Source: Candidatus Poribacteria bacterium (GTDB taxonomy: Bacteria > Poribacteria > WGA-4E > GCA-2687025). From it: a DNA stretch of 64,000 nt. The translations under genes were made by a program, and so were the position numbers. Under the pieces are notes generated by a model. It ran no database searches. It worked only from the letters and a program-made list of their open reading frames with translations, and was not told the DNA's origin. Positions 24,629 through 33,266 of the stretch are shown here, in pieces (position 1 is the first letter of the stretch; each line of letters starts with the position of its first letter). Location of the stretch: positions 1-64,000 of the forward strand of contig JABGQA010000065.1 of assembly GCA_018644665.1 (NCBI GenBank). Direction: 5' to 3'.

Positions 24629-25198
24629 CTACTGCGCGTCGGTCTCGTCAGCGACTTGCGCGAGCCATCGACCGGTGACGCGTAGCACGTCGAGCTTGAG
24701 GTCGAGGTTCTGCCTGCGCGCGGGCACCATGTCGGCGACGTCGAAGCCGATCGTCTGCAATACGCCTTCGAGGCTAACGGCGCACTTGGGACCCCCGCCG
24801 CCTCCGCCTCCCGCGACGCAGATGCCGACTGCAGGCGTGCCGACGATGCCGTGTTCGCCGTTCTCATGCGTGCAGATGCGGCGGAGCCGGTCGAGGAACG
24901 CCCGAATGCTCTCGCTCAGGTCGCCATAGTAGACGGGTGTCGCGAACGCGACCATGTCCGCGGCTCGGATCGCTGCCACGAGTCGGGCGAAGTCGTCCTC
25001 GATCACGCACGATCCCTCGGCGCGGCACTCTCCCCAGCCATCGTCGTCACACTGCCGGCAGCGTTCGAGGTCCACAGCCGGCAGGAAGACCGTGTCGCAC
25101 GTGGCCCCTTCGGCCTCCAGCCCCTCGGCCAGAGCTGCCATGGCTTGCGCGGTGCGCCCCTCGAGGTCTCGACTGCCTGAGATGATCAACGCGTTCAT
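24629..25198 (-). CDS. Flavodoxin-fold NAD(P)H-dependent FMN reductase / iron-sulfur flavoprotein-like
   Basis: The 189-residue protein begins MNALIISGSRDLEGRT, the phosphate-binding loop of the NADPH-dependent FMN reductase/flavodoxin_2 fold. CRQC and two more Cys follow (residues about 47-64), the spacing seen in iron-sulfur flavoproteins. FATPVYYGDLSESIRAFLDR is the second FMN-contact block. A GGGGGGGP run at about 130 is unusual. The predicted role is electron transfer or quinone/metal reduction in the cytoplasm, with an unknown partner. The gene stands alone, upstream of the dispersed repeat. Confidence 0.85.
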   Translation of the reverse strand: MNALIISGSRDLEGRTAQAMAALAEGLEAEGATCDTVFLPAVDLERCRQCDDDGWGECRAEGSCVIEDDFARLVAAIRAADMVAFATPVYYGDLSESIRAFLDRLRRICTHENGEHGIVGTPAVGICVAGGGGGGGPKCAVSLEGVLQTIGFDVADMVPARRQNLDLKLDVLRVTGRWLAQVADETDAQ

Positions 25199-25258
25199 GC
25201 TGTCGCCCCTTCCCGCGTGCTGACTTGGTAGGAGCGTTAGCCCGCGTCGCGGGGGAGG

Positions 25259-26305
25259 TCAACCCGCGGACGGTCGGAAGGCGTCGATGTCCACGTGCGT
25301 TTCGGCCAGGCGCTGCCACGCGTCCACGGTCTTGGGGTCATCGCCCGTGAGGAGCGGTTCGGCGGCGTCCACGCGTTCGGCGACCTTGAACGTGTCCTGC
25401 GGCGCGAGTAGGAGAGGCACGTTCTCGACCGAGGCGCGAGACAGGATGTTCGGCGGCGGGACGATGTCGTTCGAAAGGACGATCCCGACGCAGCCACTCT
25501 CCAGGGCCGCTAGGATCATGTCGCTGCGGTCGCCACTGGTTATGACGAGCTTGTTCGACGGACGGAAGGCGGGAAGCCGCAGCACCTCATGCGCCGACAT
25601 GGCCCCGACCACGACGGTACCGACCGTTTGATCCAGGCCCTGCTCGCCCGCAATGACCTTCGCGAACAGGTGTTCCGCCAGGTAGCCCACCGAGAGTCGT
25701 TCGAGACTCGCCTCGTATGGGATGGCGCCGAGGAGCCGCACCTCCATCTGATCGAGGGTCCGCGCGTGCGTCGTACGGAACTCGTCGCCGTCTGGCAGCC
25801 GGTTCGCAATCAGCCCCTTGATGCGTACGTCGCCTGTATTCACACGTCGTGAGAAGAAGGTCACGTCGTCCATGATGGACTCGCCATCGCCACTTGCGAC
25901 CAGCACGAGTTCGGCGTCGAGTTGCTCCGCCACCGTGAGCGCATCGAGGTGGACAGAGGCGCCGTAGAGCAGGTCGCGTCCGCCCTCGGCGAAGAGAATG
26001 TCCACGCCGGCGCCCGCGCGCGCGGCAAGGTCGCTCAGCCGTTCGGCGGTCGCGGCGGCGTCGTACATGTAGTGGAGCTTCGACGGGTCGAACCCGATCG
26101 TCATCGCCTCGGGGTCTGCCTCCATACCGAGCGCCTTCGTCACGGCGGATGCGTCGAGATCCCAAAGCCGCTTCCTGCGGTATAGGAGTCTGTCGCCCAG
26201 CGGCTTCAGGTACCCGGCCGACTCTCCAAGAGCGCGCGCCACGCCCACGAGGACGCCGGTCTTCCCCGCGCTCGGCCGAACAGACGCGAAGAGAACTCTA
26301 CGCAT
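25259..26305 (-). CDS. BioD-like/DRTGG-domain protein (phosphotransacetylase N-terminal-type)
   Basis: A P-loop-like SVRPSAGKTGVLVG at the N-terminus and an AEGG block indicate a BioD/AAA_26 ATPase-like domain (residues 1-200). A DRTGG-type domain follows (about 210-330; VVVGAMSAHEVL, then VITSGDRSDMILAAL). The same pair forms the regulatory N-terminus of long phosphotransacetylases, but the catalytic Pta domain is absent. I use the ATG at 26305 rather than the GTG at 26314, because AGGGAG is better placed for it. The start overlaps the acetyl-CoA synthetase stop, so the two are co-translated. A regulatory role in acetyl-CoA metabolism is inference. Confidence 0.85.
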   Translation of the reverse strand: MRRVLFASVRPSAGKTGVLVGVARALGESAGYLKPLGDRLLYRRKRLWDLDASAVTKALGMEADPEAMTIGFDPSKLHYMYDAAATAERLSDLAARAGAGVDILFAEGGRDLLYGASVHLDALTVAEQLDAELVLVASGDGESIMDDVTFFSRRVNTGDVRIKGLIANRLPDGDEFRTTHARTLDQMEVRLLGAIPYEASLERLSVGYLAEHLFAKVIAGEQGLDQTVGTVVVGAMSAHEVLRLPAFRPSNKLVITSGDRSDMILAALESGCVGIVLSNDIVPPPNILSRASVENVPLLLAPQDTFKVAERVDAAEPLLTGDDPKTVDAWQRLAETHVDIDAFRPSAG

Positions 26306-28421
26306 CGCCTCCACTCCCTGGGTCGTCGAGAATCACGCGCACATCGACCGCTCGCGTCCCCTCGCCTTCGTCGTACACCACCAATGGGTTGATCTCGATG
26401 TCCGAGATGTCCGGGTTCGCGGCGAGAACGGCTCCCACGCGCAGCACGGCGTCCACGACCGCCTCCACGTCCTTCCGCGACTCGCCGCGCACGCCCAATA
26501 GCAGAGGATACGACCGTACTTCCTTGATCATCGTCAACGCTTCGGCGCGGTCCAGCGGGTATGCCCGGAACGCCACGTCCTTCATCACCTCGACGTAGAC
26601 GCCGCCGAGCCCGCACATCACCACCGGACCGAACGACGGGTCGCGCCTCGCGCCGACGATCGTCTCCGTGCCGGAGCGGACCATCTCGGACACCTCGATG
26701 CCGTCGATGACCGCGTGCGGCACTGCCTGTCGGCAGCGGTGCAGGATGGCCTCGTATGCCGCGATCAGCTCGCCGCGGTCCTCGAGGTCGAGGGCGATAC
26801 CGCCCACGTCGCTCTTGTGTAGGATGTGCCGCGACACCACCTTGAGCACCACGGGATAGCCAATCGCCTCGGCGTGACGCACCGCGTCCTGCATGCTGCT
26901 CGCGACTGCCGACGCGGGCGGCCGGATACCGGCCGCGATCGCCAACGCTCGCGTCTCGTGAGCGAGCAGGAACCCGCGCTCCTCGGCCCGAGCGCTGTCG
27001 ACGACCTCGCGTATCGCGGCGCCGTCAATGTCCGCGGGTGTCTCCGGGGCCGTCATCGTCGCCGGCCGACGCTCGTAGGCATAGAGCGCGCCCAAGGCGG
27101 AGACGGCCTCGTAGACGTCGCCGTAGATGGGCACGCCTCGCGGCCGCAGCTCCTCGACGACGACGTCCATGGCGGCGCCACCGAGGAACGACATCACGAC
27201 GGGCGTGTCGCTCGCCGCGCGTTGGGCGACGGACTCGAGCGTCCGGGTAAGCGGCTCGGGTTCGAGAAGGGCCGTCTCGCAACCCAGGCAGATCACGGAG
27301 TGGATGTCCTCGCTGGCCAACGCCGCGTCCAGAGAGCGCCGATAGTCGTCGACCGTGCCCTGCCCCGTGATGTCCACCGGGTTTCTCGTGGACCCGAACG
27401 CCGGGACAGCGTCGGAGAAAGTTTCGTTGAGCGTCGCCAGATCGTCGTAGAGGCCGACGCCGAACCGCTCCGCGGCGTCGGCCGCCATCACGCCGATCCC
27501 GCCTCCGTTCGTGATGATGACGGCGTTGCTTCCACGCGGTCTCGGCGATGTCGCGAGGAACTTCGAGAGGTTGAGCGCCTCCGCGATCGTGTCGACGCGA
27601 AGGACGCCGCATTGGCGCATGACGTCGGAGAACACCTCGTCGGCGCCCGCGAGTGAACCGGTGTGTGACGCCGCCGCGAGGGCTCCGCGTCGGCTCCGTC
27701 CCGACTTGATGACGAGGACCGGCTTTCTCGGTGTGACCTCGCGCAACTCGCGCACGAGTCTCTCGCCGTCCTGGATGCCCTCGACGTACATCAGGATCGC
27801 CTTGGTCGCCGGGTCGTCCGCGAGGTATGACAGCAGGTCCGCTTCGGCTATGTCCGCCTTGTTGCCCACGGAGACGACGGCCGAGACGCCGATGTTCTCC
27901 GCCCGAGTCTTGCCCATCATGGCGATGCCAAGGGCGCCGCTCTGCGTGATGATCGCGATGTTGCCCGCCTGGATGTCGCGGGGGCCGAACGTGGCGTTCA
28001 TCGAGCACGCCGCGGAGTAGATGCCGAAGATGTTCGGGCCCAGGATGCGCGTGCCACGCTCCGCCGCGTAGGCGACCATCTCGCGTTCCTCGGCCAGAGC
28101 GCCGACCTCGGCGAAGCCGGAGGTGATGACCGCAACATACGGCACGCCGCGGTCGGCGCAGGCGCGCACGGCCTCTCCCGCGAACTTGGCGGGAATGGCG
28201 ATGCACGCGAGGTCGACATCGTCGTCGATCGCGTCTATGGAAGGGACGGCCGGCAGGTCGAGCACCGTTCCGCCGGAGGGGTTCACCGGGTAGACGCTGC
28301 CCTTGTAGCCGCTCGCAAGGATGTTGTCTACGAGCTTGTGCCCGATCTTCGCGGGGTTGCGCGACGCGCCGACAATCGCCACGGCGCGTGGTTCAAAGAG
28401 CCGGCGTATGTCCTCGGCCAT
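26298..28421 (-). CDS. Acetyl-CoA synthetase, ADP-forming (alpha-beta fusion)
   Basis: In this 707-residue protein, the domain order is CoA-binding Rossmann (VAIVGASRNPAKIGHK, 14-29), succinyl-CoA-ligase-like flavodoxin domains, and an ATP-grasp domain from about residue 480 (YPVVLKVVSRHILHKSDVGG). The phospho-transfer His is seen as His253 in AASHTGSLAG. The full-length alpha-beta fusion is the usual bacterial form. It interconverts acyl-CoA plus ADP and Pi with acid plus ATP in the cytoplasm. It is the middle gene of a three-gene operon: five bases after the CoA-transferase and overlapping the DRTGG gene. Confidence 0.93.
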   Translation of the reverse strand: MAEDIRRLFEPRAVAIVGASRNPAKIGHKLVDNILASGYKGSVYPVNPSGGTVLDLPAVPSIDAIDDDVDLACIAIPAKFAGEAVRACADRGVPYVAVITSGFAEVGALAEEREMVAYAAERGTRILGPNIFGIYSAACSMNATFGPRDIQAGNIAIITQSGALGIAMMGKTRAENIGVSAVVSVGNKADIAEADLLSYLADDPATKAILMYVEGIQDGERLVRELREVTPRKPVLVIKSGRSRRGALAAASHTGSLAGADEVFSDVMRQCGVLRVDTIAEALNLSKFLATSPRPRGSNAVIITNGGGIGVMAADAAERFGVGLYDDLATLNETFSDAVPAFGSTRNPVDITGQGTVDDYRRSLDAALASEDIHSVICLGCETALLEPEPLTRTLESVAQRAASDTPVVMSFLGGAAMDVVVEELRPRGVPIYGDVYEAVSALGALYAYERRPATMTAPETPADIDGAAIREVVDSARAEERGFLLAHETRALAIAAGIRPPASAVASSMQDAVRHAEAIGYPVVLKVVSRHILHKSDVGGIALDLEDRGELIAAYEAILHRCRQAVPHAVIDGIEVSEMVRSGTETIVGARRDPSFGPVVMCGLGGVYVEVMKDVAFRAYPLDRAEALTMIKEVRSYPLLLGVRGESRKDVEAVVDAVLRVGAVLAANPDISDIEINPLVVYDEGEGTRAVDVRVILDDPGSGGDA

Positions 28422-28426
28422 CGCCG

Positions 28427-30325
28427 TCAGTCTCCGGGGAATGTCATGCGCAGTTCGTAGACGCCCGCGTCCGCGCGTCGCTGGATGTCGAAGCCCATCC
28501 CCTCAAAGAGCGCGAGCATGGGCCGGTTGTCCACCAGCACCTCCGCGGTGAACCCGAGCAGCCCCTGCCGCTTCGCCAGGAGCGTGAGGTAGGCGACGAG
28601 TTCCGCGCCGATGCCCGTGCGCTGCATGTCGTCTCGCACAACTACGGCGATCTCCGCCGTGCGCGTCGTCTCCTCGATGCCGTACTGACCGACGCCCAAC
28701 ACCGGCGCGCGATCCTCCTCGGACTCCACGGCGAGCAGGACCATCTCCCGCGTGTAGTCGATGACGGCGAACTGCTGCAGCCGCTCGTGCGGGACGTCCG
28801 CGCGCGCGGATATGAACCGCCGGTACAGCGACCTGTCCGACAGGGAGTAGAAGAAGTCCTTAAGCACCGGCTCGTCGCTGATTTTCACTGGCCTCAGGAA
28901 CACCTGCGAGCCGCTGCGCGTCGTGCGCCACGCCTCCATGTCCTGAGGATAGTGCCCGCGCTTGCCCGGCACGAACGCCTGGTCCGAGTAGATGAGGTTG
29001 CGCCGCTTGGCCTCCTCGATCAGCCACGGCTGGAACTTCGGGTCGGCGATGCCTATCAGCTCCATCGCGCGTTCGCGCACGTTCTTGCCGTGCAGGTAGG
29101 CGATACCGTGTTCCGTGACGACATAGCGCGTGTCGCCTCGGTTCAGAGTCACGCCGGCCCCCTCACTCAGGGCGGGGGTGATGCGTGAGACGGAGCCGTC
29201 CTCAGCGGTCGAGGGGAGGGCGAGTATGGTGACGCCGTTGCGCGCGAGGACGGCGCCGCGCATGAAGTCGGCCTGTCCGCCGATGCCGCTGTAGAAGAGG
29301 GCGCCGATGGACTCCGCCGACGCCTGCCCTGTGAGGTCGATCTCGAGCGCGCTGTTGATCGCCGTCATGTTGTCCTGGCGGGCGATCACCAGCGGGTCGT
29401 TCGTGTAGTCGATCGGCTGAAGCTGCACGCCGGGGTTGTCGTCGATGAAGTCGTACGTGGGGCGCGTGCCCATGCTGAACGACGCGACGGTCAGCCCGGG
29501 GTCGACCGTCTTGCGCGCGTTGGTGACGGCTCCGCTCTGGATGAGTTGCACGAGGCCGTCGGACAGCAACTCCGTGTGCACCCCGAGGTCGCGCTTGTCC
29601 GTCAGGTTGGCGCAGACGGCGTTTGGGATGCTGCCGTAGCCGACCTGGATGGTCGCGCCGTCCCGCACGAGTCGGGACACGTTGCGCCCGATCTCCGCGG
29701 CCAACTCGGTGTTGGCGTCCTGCGCGTACTCAAGGATCGGCTCGTCGTATTCGACGATATAGTCCACGTCCCGCACATGAATGACGCCGGAGCCGTGCGC
29801 GCGCGGCATCTGCGGGTTCGCTTGCGCGATCACCGTGCGCGCGGCCTGCGTCGCCGCGAGCGCTATGTCCACGCTGACGCCGAGGCTCATGTAGCCGTGC
29901 GCGTCCGGCGGAGAGGCCTGTATCAGCGCCACGTCGAGCGTGACGAAGCCGCGGCGGAACTGCTCGGGCACGCGGGACAGGAATATCGGTGTGTAGTCGG
30001 CGAGGCCGCTGTTGACCGCCTCGCGCGTGTGGTCGCCGACGAAGAAGGAGTTGTGACGGAAGTTGGGGCGGTACTCGCGGCGGGTGTACGGCGCCACGCC
30101 GAGCGTCCACAGGTGCAGCACTTCGGCGTCGAAGATCTCGCCGGGGTTCGACTCGACGTATCGGACGAGTTCCTCGATGAGGCGGCGAGGCTCGCCGCAG
30201 CCAGTGCTGACGAAGATGCGGTCGCCCCGGTGGATAGACCGGAACGCGTGCTGCGCGGATACAACACGGGCCGCGCCCTGCCGACCGCCGTTCTCTTCCC
30301 CCGCGCTGCGCATGGCCCTGCCCAC
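28427..30325 (-). CDS. Acetyl-CoA hydrolase/CoA-transferase fused to a GNAT domain
   Basis: In this 632-residue protein, residues about 20-440 are an acetyl-CoA hydrolase/4-hydroxybutyrate CoA-transferase-type domain, including GYGSIPNAV, YSGIGGQADFMRGA and EHGIAYLHGKNVRERAMELI. Residues about 465-630 form a GNAT domain (RPVKISDEPVLKDFFYSLS, then VRDDMQRTGIGAELVAYL). Such fusions occur in bacteria that tie acetate/acetyl-CoA balance to acylation. The start may be GTG 30325 or ATG 30313. It heads the operon with the ADP-forming synthetase and the DRTGG ATPase. Confidence 0.9.
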   Translation of the reverse strand: MGRAMRSAGEENGGRQGAARVVSAQHAFRSIHRGDRIFVSTGCGEPRRLIEELVRYVESNPGEIFDAEVLHLWTLGVAPYTRREYRPNFRHNSFFVGDHTREAVNSGLADYTPIFLSRVPEQFRRGFVTLDVALIQASPPDAHGYMSLGVSVDIALAATQAARTVIAQANPQMPRAHGSGVIHVRDVDYIVEYDEPILEYAQDANTELAAEIGRNVSRLVRDGATIQVGYGSIPNAVCANLTDKRDLGVHTELLSDGLVQLIQSGAVTNARKTVDPGLTVASFSMGTRPTYDFIDDNPGVQLQPIDYTNDPLVIARQDNMTAINSALEIDLTGQASAESIGALFYSGIGGQADFMRGAVLARNGVTILALPSTAEDGSVSRITPALSEGAGVTLNRGDTRYVVTEHGIAYLHGKNVRERAMELIGIADPKFQPWLIEEAKRRNLIYSDQAFVPGKRGHYPQDMEAWRTTRSGSQVFLRPVKISDEPVLKDFFYSLSDRSLYRRFISARADVPHERLQQFAVIDYTREMVLLAVESEEDRAPVLGVGQYGIEETTRTAEIAVVVRDDMQRTGIGAELVAYLTLLAKRQGLLGFTAEVLVDNRPMLALFEGMGFDIQRRADAGVYELRMTFPGD

Positions 30326-30634
30326 TCCCGGTACATGAGTAGCCTACAGGCAGGCTTCGCGGACAGTCTGTCCGTGGCCGTTGCGCCAAGGTGTCATGGG
30401 GATCGCCGCGCGCCGTTACCTCACGACGATCCCGCGGCGCATCGAGTAGTGCGCCCCGGCCGCGGGTTTGTGCACGTACACGCCGCTGACCTTTCGCTCA
30501 CCGAGGTCATTCGAGTCGTCCCCGCCGACGCCACGATGCGCCAGCCGGTAGTCTGATGTTTGCTCGGGGATCGCCACGGCTGTAATTGGCGGCACCCCGG
30601 GGATCAGGGGATCCCATGCGGAGTTGGTGCGCCC
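30326..30634. other. Non-coding gap, no recognised feature
   Basis: This is the first part of the roughly 400-base divergent region between the CoA-transferase and the nuclease. No ORF in it looks real. The promoter of the leftward CoA operon should lie here but cannot be identified. Confidence 0.4.
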
Positions 30635-30663
30635 TTCCTAATCAATGTGTAATATGGTATATT
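30635..30663 (+). promoter_or_regulatory. Putative promoter of the nuclease gene in an AT-rich pocket
   Basis: TTCCTA and TATATT are separated by 17 bases in an AT-rich island of an otherwise GC-rich region, about 70 nt before the nuclease ATG. The segment AATAT-GGT-ATATT (30651-30663) is also symmetrical and could be bound by a regulator. The -35 match is poor, so this is tentative. Confidence 0.3.
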
Positions 30664-30730
30664 AAGCCGTCGCGGAAATCTGTGAAGCTGCTGCCCGCAT
30701 ACATTCCGCGTCGCACGGAGGGAGAGTTAG

Positions 30731-31708
30731 ATGAGCTTCGATGACTCGCTTCGGCAGGGCTATGACGAGAACTTCCTAGGGCAAGAGGCAGTCGTCCCGC
30801 TTCCCACGCCCGGCGTCGCGCTGGCGGGCGATGTGCTCGTCAACGACGGGCTGGCGGACGGCTACCGCGTCGACTACATGCACTACTCCGTCGTCATGAG
30901 CGCCACGAGCAGGCTGGCCCTGTTCTCGGCTGCCAACCTGGATCAGGGCAAGTACCGCACTGTCAAAGGGCGGAGGTGGTTCGTCGATCACAGGGTCGGG
31001 GCCGCAAACCAGATCGGCCCCGATGCCTATAGCGACAACCGGTGGGATCGCGGACACCTCACGCGCCGCACTGCCGTGACGTGGGGCTCCGCGGGCGTCG
31101 CCCGGCGCGCGAGCAACGACTCCTGCTCCTACGCGAACGCGTGTATGCAGCACGCGAACTTCAATCAGGACGAGTGGCGCGTCCCCGAGATCATCGTCCA
31201 GAAGTTCGGCAAGGACAAAGACGGCCGTCTGTGTGTGCTCACCGGCCCCGTGCTGACGGACACCGACCGCTGGTACACGCGCGAAGGCATCAGCAACGCC
31301 GTGCGCATCCCGTCGGGGTTCTGGAAGGTGGTCGCGTACATCGACAAGACGACCGGGAAGCTCGCGTGCCAGGCGTACGTCATGTACCAGGACGATCAGT
31401 CCATGGCGGACATGCGCGGGGGACGCAAGGCGAAGCCCAAGACCTACCAGGTCACGATCACGGAGGTGGAGCGCGTCACCGGGCTCGAATTCGCGGACGG
31501 GCTGTACGAGGGCAACCCGCTGTTCTACACGGCCCGGGCGGGGATCAACGAGACGGGGCCCGAAGGGTTCGTCGCGCCGAGGGGTCCTGAGGACCCGGCG
31601 TTCGAGGCCGGGGTCGTGTTCTCGCGAGAGGATCTCGATAACCCCGCCGTGGCCGGAAGACGCCGCGACATCCGCGAAGCGGCGTTGGACTCCGTGGCGA
31701 TCTCCTGA
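30731..31708 (+). CDS. DNA/RNA non-specific endonuclease (beta-beta-alpha-metal, NucA/Endonuclease_NS)
   Basis: This 325-residue protein has the family signature DRGHLTRR with catalytic His109, a downstream Asn-rich block with the metal-ligand Asn (ACMQHANFNQDEW) and a core VLTGPVL. GGAGGGAG lies a few bases before the ATG. There is no signal peptide, unlike most secreted members, so it may act inside the cell or be exported by another route. It is monocistronic and convergent with the sigma-factor pair. An effector or defence role is possible, but nothing nearby supports one. Confidence 0.9.
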   Translation: MSFDDSLRQGYDENFLGQEAVVPLPTPGVALAGDVLVNDGLADGYRVDYMHYSVVMSATSRLALFSAANLDQGKYRTVKGRRWFVDHRVGAANQIGPDAYSDNRWDRGHLTRRTAVTWGSAGVARRASNDSCSYANACMQHANFNQDEWRVPEIIVQKFGKDKDGRLCVLTGPVLTDTDRWYTREGISNAVRIPSGFWKVVAYIDKTTGKLACQAYVMYQDDQSMADMRGGRKAKPKTYQVTITEVERVTGLEFADGLYEGNPLFYTARAGINETGPEGFVAPRGPEDPAFEAGVVFSREDLDNPAVAGRRRDIREAALDSVAIS

Positions 31709-31718
31709 CGGCCGTTCA

Positions 31719-31766
31719 CGCGCGAGACCGTCGGGGACTTCGAGCGTCCCGTGGCGGCCTCGCGCG
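31719..31766. terminator. Composite hairpin between convergent genes
   Basis: CGCGCGAG (31719-31726) pairs with CTCGCGCG (31759-31766), enclosing a second pairing GGGAC/GTCCC. It lies between the nuclease stop (31708) and the stop of the convergent gene (31785). There is no T-tract. Confidence 0.4.
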
Positions 31767-31784
31767 CGAAACGCCCGACGCGGC

Positions 31785-32627
31785 TCAGCGAGGCTCCTCG
31801 GTCTTGACGGGCGGGACGGGCGGCGTCGGGGGCGAGGGGGGCGACGGGATGCGTGGCTGCTGTATGGCCGCCATACGTCGCCGTATCTCCTCGATGTCCG
31901 TCAGCTTGTCCGCCTGGATGTCCTCGACGACCTTCGTGATTTCCCGCTGCATCATGTCAACGCTCGATACGACCTCGGCGTGCATCCACTCGGGCATCGC
32001 CTCGCGGACGAGTTCGCCGATGTCCTTGAGTTCGCGTCCGGTTCGTGGGACGTCGGGCAGTTGTGGGTCGGGGTCGTCGAAGCCATCTTCGACATAGGCC
32101 GCCAACTGCTGCGCCGCGACGGCCACCTCACCCATCGTGCCGGATTCCTCGTCGAGGGCGTCGAACAGGTCGGCCGGGACGACGCCCGTGGCGCCCAGGC
32201 TGCCCTGAACGGCGTTGTACAATCCTGCGAGTCGGGACCGGCCGCCTCCGAGATGCCCCGTCATGCTTGCGCGCTCCGCCATCTTCCCAACCGCGCGCAG
32301 GATGTGGTGCGCCGAACGGTAGGGGTGCGTGGCGCCCTCCTCGGCGTCTTCGTGGGCGCCGTCGAGGCATTTATCGAGCAGGCCCGCCGAAACGGCAATC
32401 GCGTCATAGCCTGCATCCTCCGATAGCGGCGCGAAGGCGGCGCGATAGACCGGGTCGTCAAGCAGGCCTTCGCCGATGCAGTGCCGAGCGATGTGGTTGT
32501 ATTGGCGCACGCAACGCGTCTCGCCCCCGTCCAGGGCGCCGGTCATGGACGCGTGCTGCGCCTGTCGCGCGATGGTGTGCAGCACCTTTCGTAGCCGCGC
32601 GTGTTCCGTGTTCGGTCGATCGGTCAT
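31785..32627 (-). CDS. Internally duplicated protein translationally coupled to an ECF sigma factor
   Basis: The start is placed at ATG 32627 (280 aa) because it forms an ATGA overlap with the sigma-factor stop. The protein contains two copies of a unit of about 75 residues (about 8-85 and 90-165). Each has HASMTGALDGG or RASMTGHLGGG, then a YN motif, and ends in LLDKCLDG or LAAYVEDG. A charged, probably coiled-coil region follows (about 200-255), then a Pro-rich tail (PSPPSPPTPPVPP). No zinc-binding HxxxCxxC anti-sigma motif or membrane helix is present. I do not recognise the family. An anti-sigma or sigma-partner role is inferred from coupling only. Confidence 0.75.
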   Translation of the reverse strand: MTDRPNTEHARLRKVLHTIARQAQHASMTGALDGGETRCVRQYNHIARHCIGEGLLDDPVYRAAFAPLSEDAGYDAIAVSAGLLDKCLDGAHEDAEEGATHPYRSAHHILRAVGKMAERASMTGHLGGGRSRLAGLYNAVQGSLGATGVVPADLFDALDEESGTMGEVAVAAQQLAAYVEDGFDDPDPQLPDVPRTGRELKDIGELVREAMPEWMHAEVVSSVDMMQREITKVVEDIQADKLTDIEEIRRRMAAIQQPRIPSPPSPPTPPVPPVKTEEPR

Positions 32628-33205
32628 TTTCCCGTTCCTTTCAGACATCTCCCGAGCCTCTCGCGCAGATGCTTGCGCGCCGTATGTAGTCGCCACTGAA
32701 CCGTCGTCACGGGCAGATCGAGGAAGGCCGCGATGCGCTTCTGAGGCATGTCCGCCCAGTAGTAGAGCTGCACGACCTGACGATGGTCCGCATCGAGGGC
32801 GTCCACGGCGTCGCGTAGCTGGCGCATCGTCTCGTCCGCGTCGACCTGCTGCGCTGGCGTCGCGACGAGATGCCGCGTAGACGCGAGGATCAGTTCGTCG
32901 ACGTCCTCGCGGTACTCGACGCGTCCGCCACGCCTCGCGTATTCCAGCGCCTGTCTGGACGTGATGGCGCGCAGCCACCCTCCAAACCGTGACGCGTCGT
33001 CGAGTTGTGGCAGCGCCTTAAACGCAAGTATCAGGGCGTCTTGGACGACGTCCTCCGCGGCCTCTGGCTGCCGCACGACGCGGTAAGCCACGCTGATTAG
33101 CGCCCGGCGATAACGCCGAGCCAACTCGTCGAAGGCGTCGAGGCTCCCCACTAATGCGGCGAGCACGAGCCCCTCGTCCGAGTATGTTTCGTAGGCGGTC
33201 GCCAT
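32624..33205 (-). CDS. ECF-type RNA polymerase sigma factor
   Basis: The ATG at 33205 (193 aa) was chosen because AGGA lies six bases upstream and the region-2 helix follows at the usual distance. Sigma region 2 (FDELARRYRRALISVAYRV, then AEDVVQDALILAFKAL) and region 4 (ALDADHRQVVQLYYWADMPQKRIAAFLDLPVTTVQWRLHTARKHLRERL) are both clear. It directs RNA polymerase to promoters that cannot be predicted here. The stop overlaps the start of the duplicated partner gene by four bases (ATGA), so the two proteins are made in fixed proportion. Confidence 0.92.
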   Translation of the reverse strand: MATAYETYSDEGLVLAALVGSLDAFDELARRYRRALISVAYRVVRQPEAAEDVVQDALILAFKALPQLDDASRFGGWLRAITSRQALEYARRGGRVEYREDVDELILASTRHLVATPAQQVDADETMRQLRDAVDALDADHRQVVQLYYWADMPQKRIAAFLDLPVTTVQWRLHTARKHLRERLGRCLKGTGK

Positions 33206-33266
33206 GCGCGGTTCCTGCTGCTCACCTGTTAGGAGGGACGTGGGCGGCGGGCGCATAGGGCGAATG

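Noticed and set aside
25259-26305. Phosphotransacetylase (pta) call for the DRTGG gene
   Set aside because: Only the N-terminal BioD/DRTGG part is present; the catalytic PTA_PTB domain is missing, so the pta symbol is not justified.
28388-29188. 266-residue plus-strand ORF opposite the CoA-transferase/GNAT gene
   Set aside because: His/Arg/Val-rich antisense shadow of a well-supported gene.
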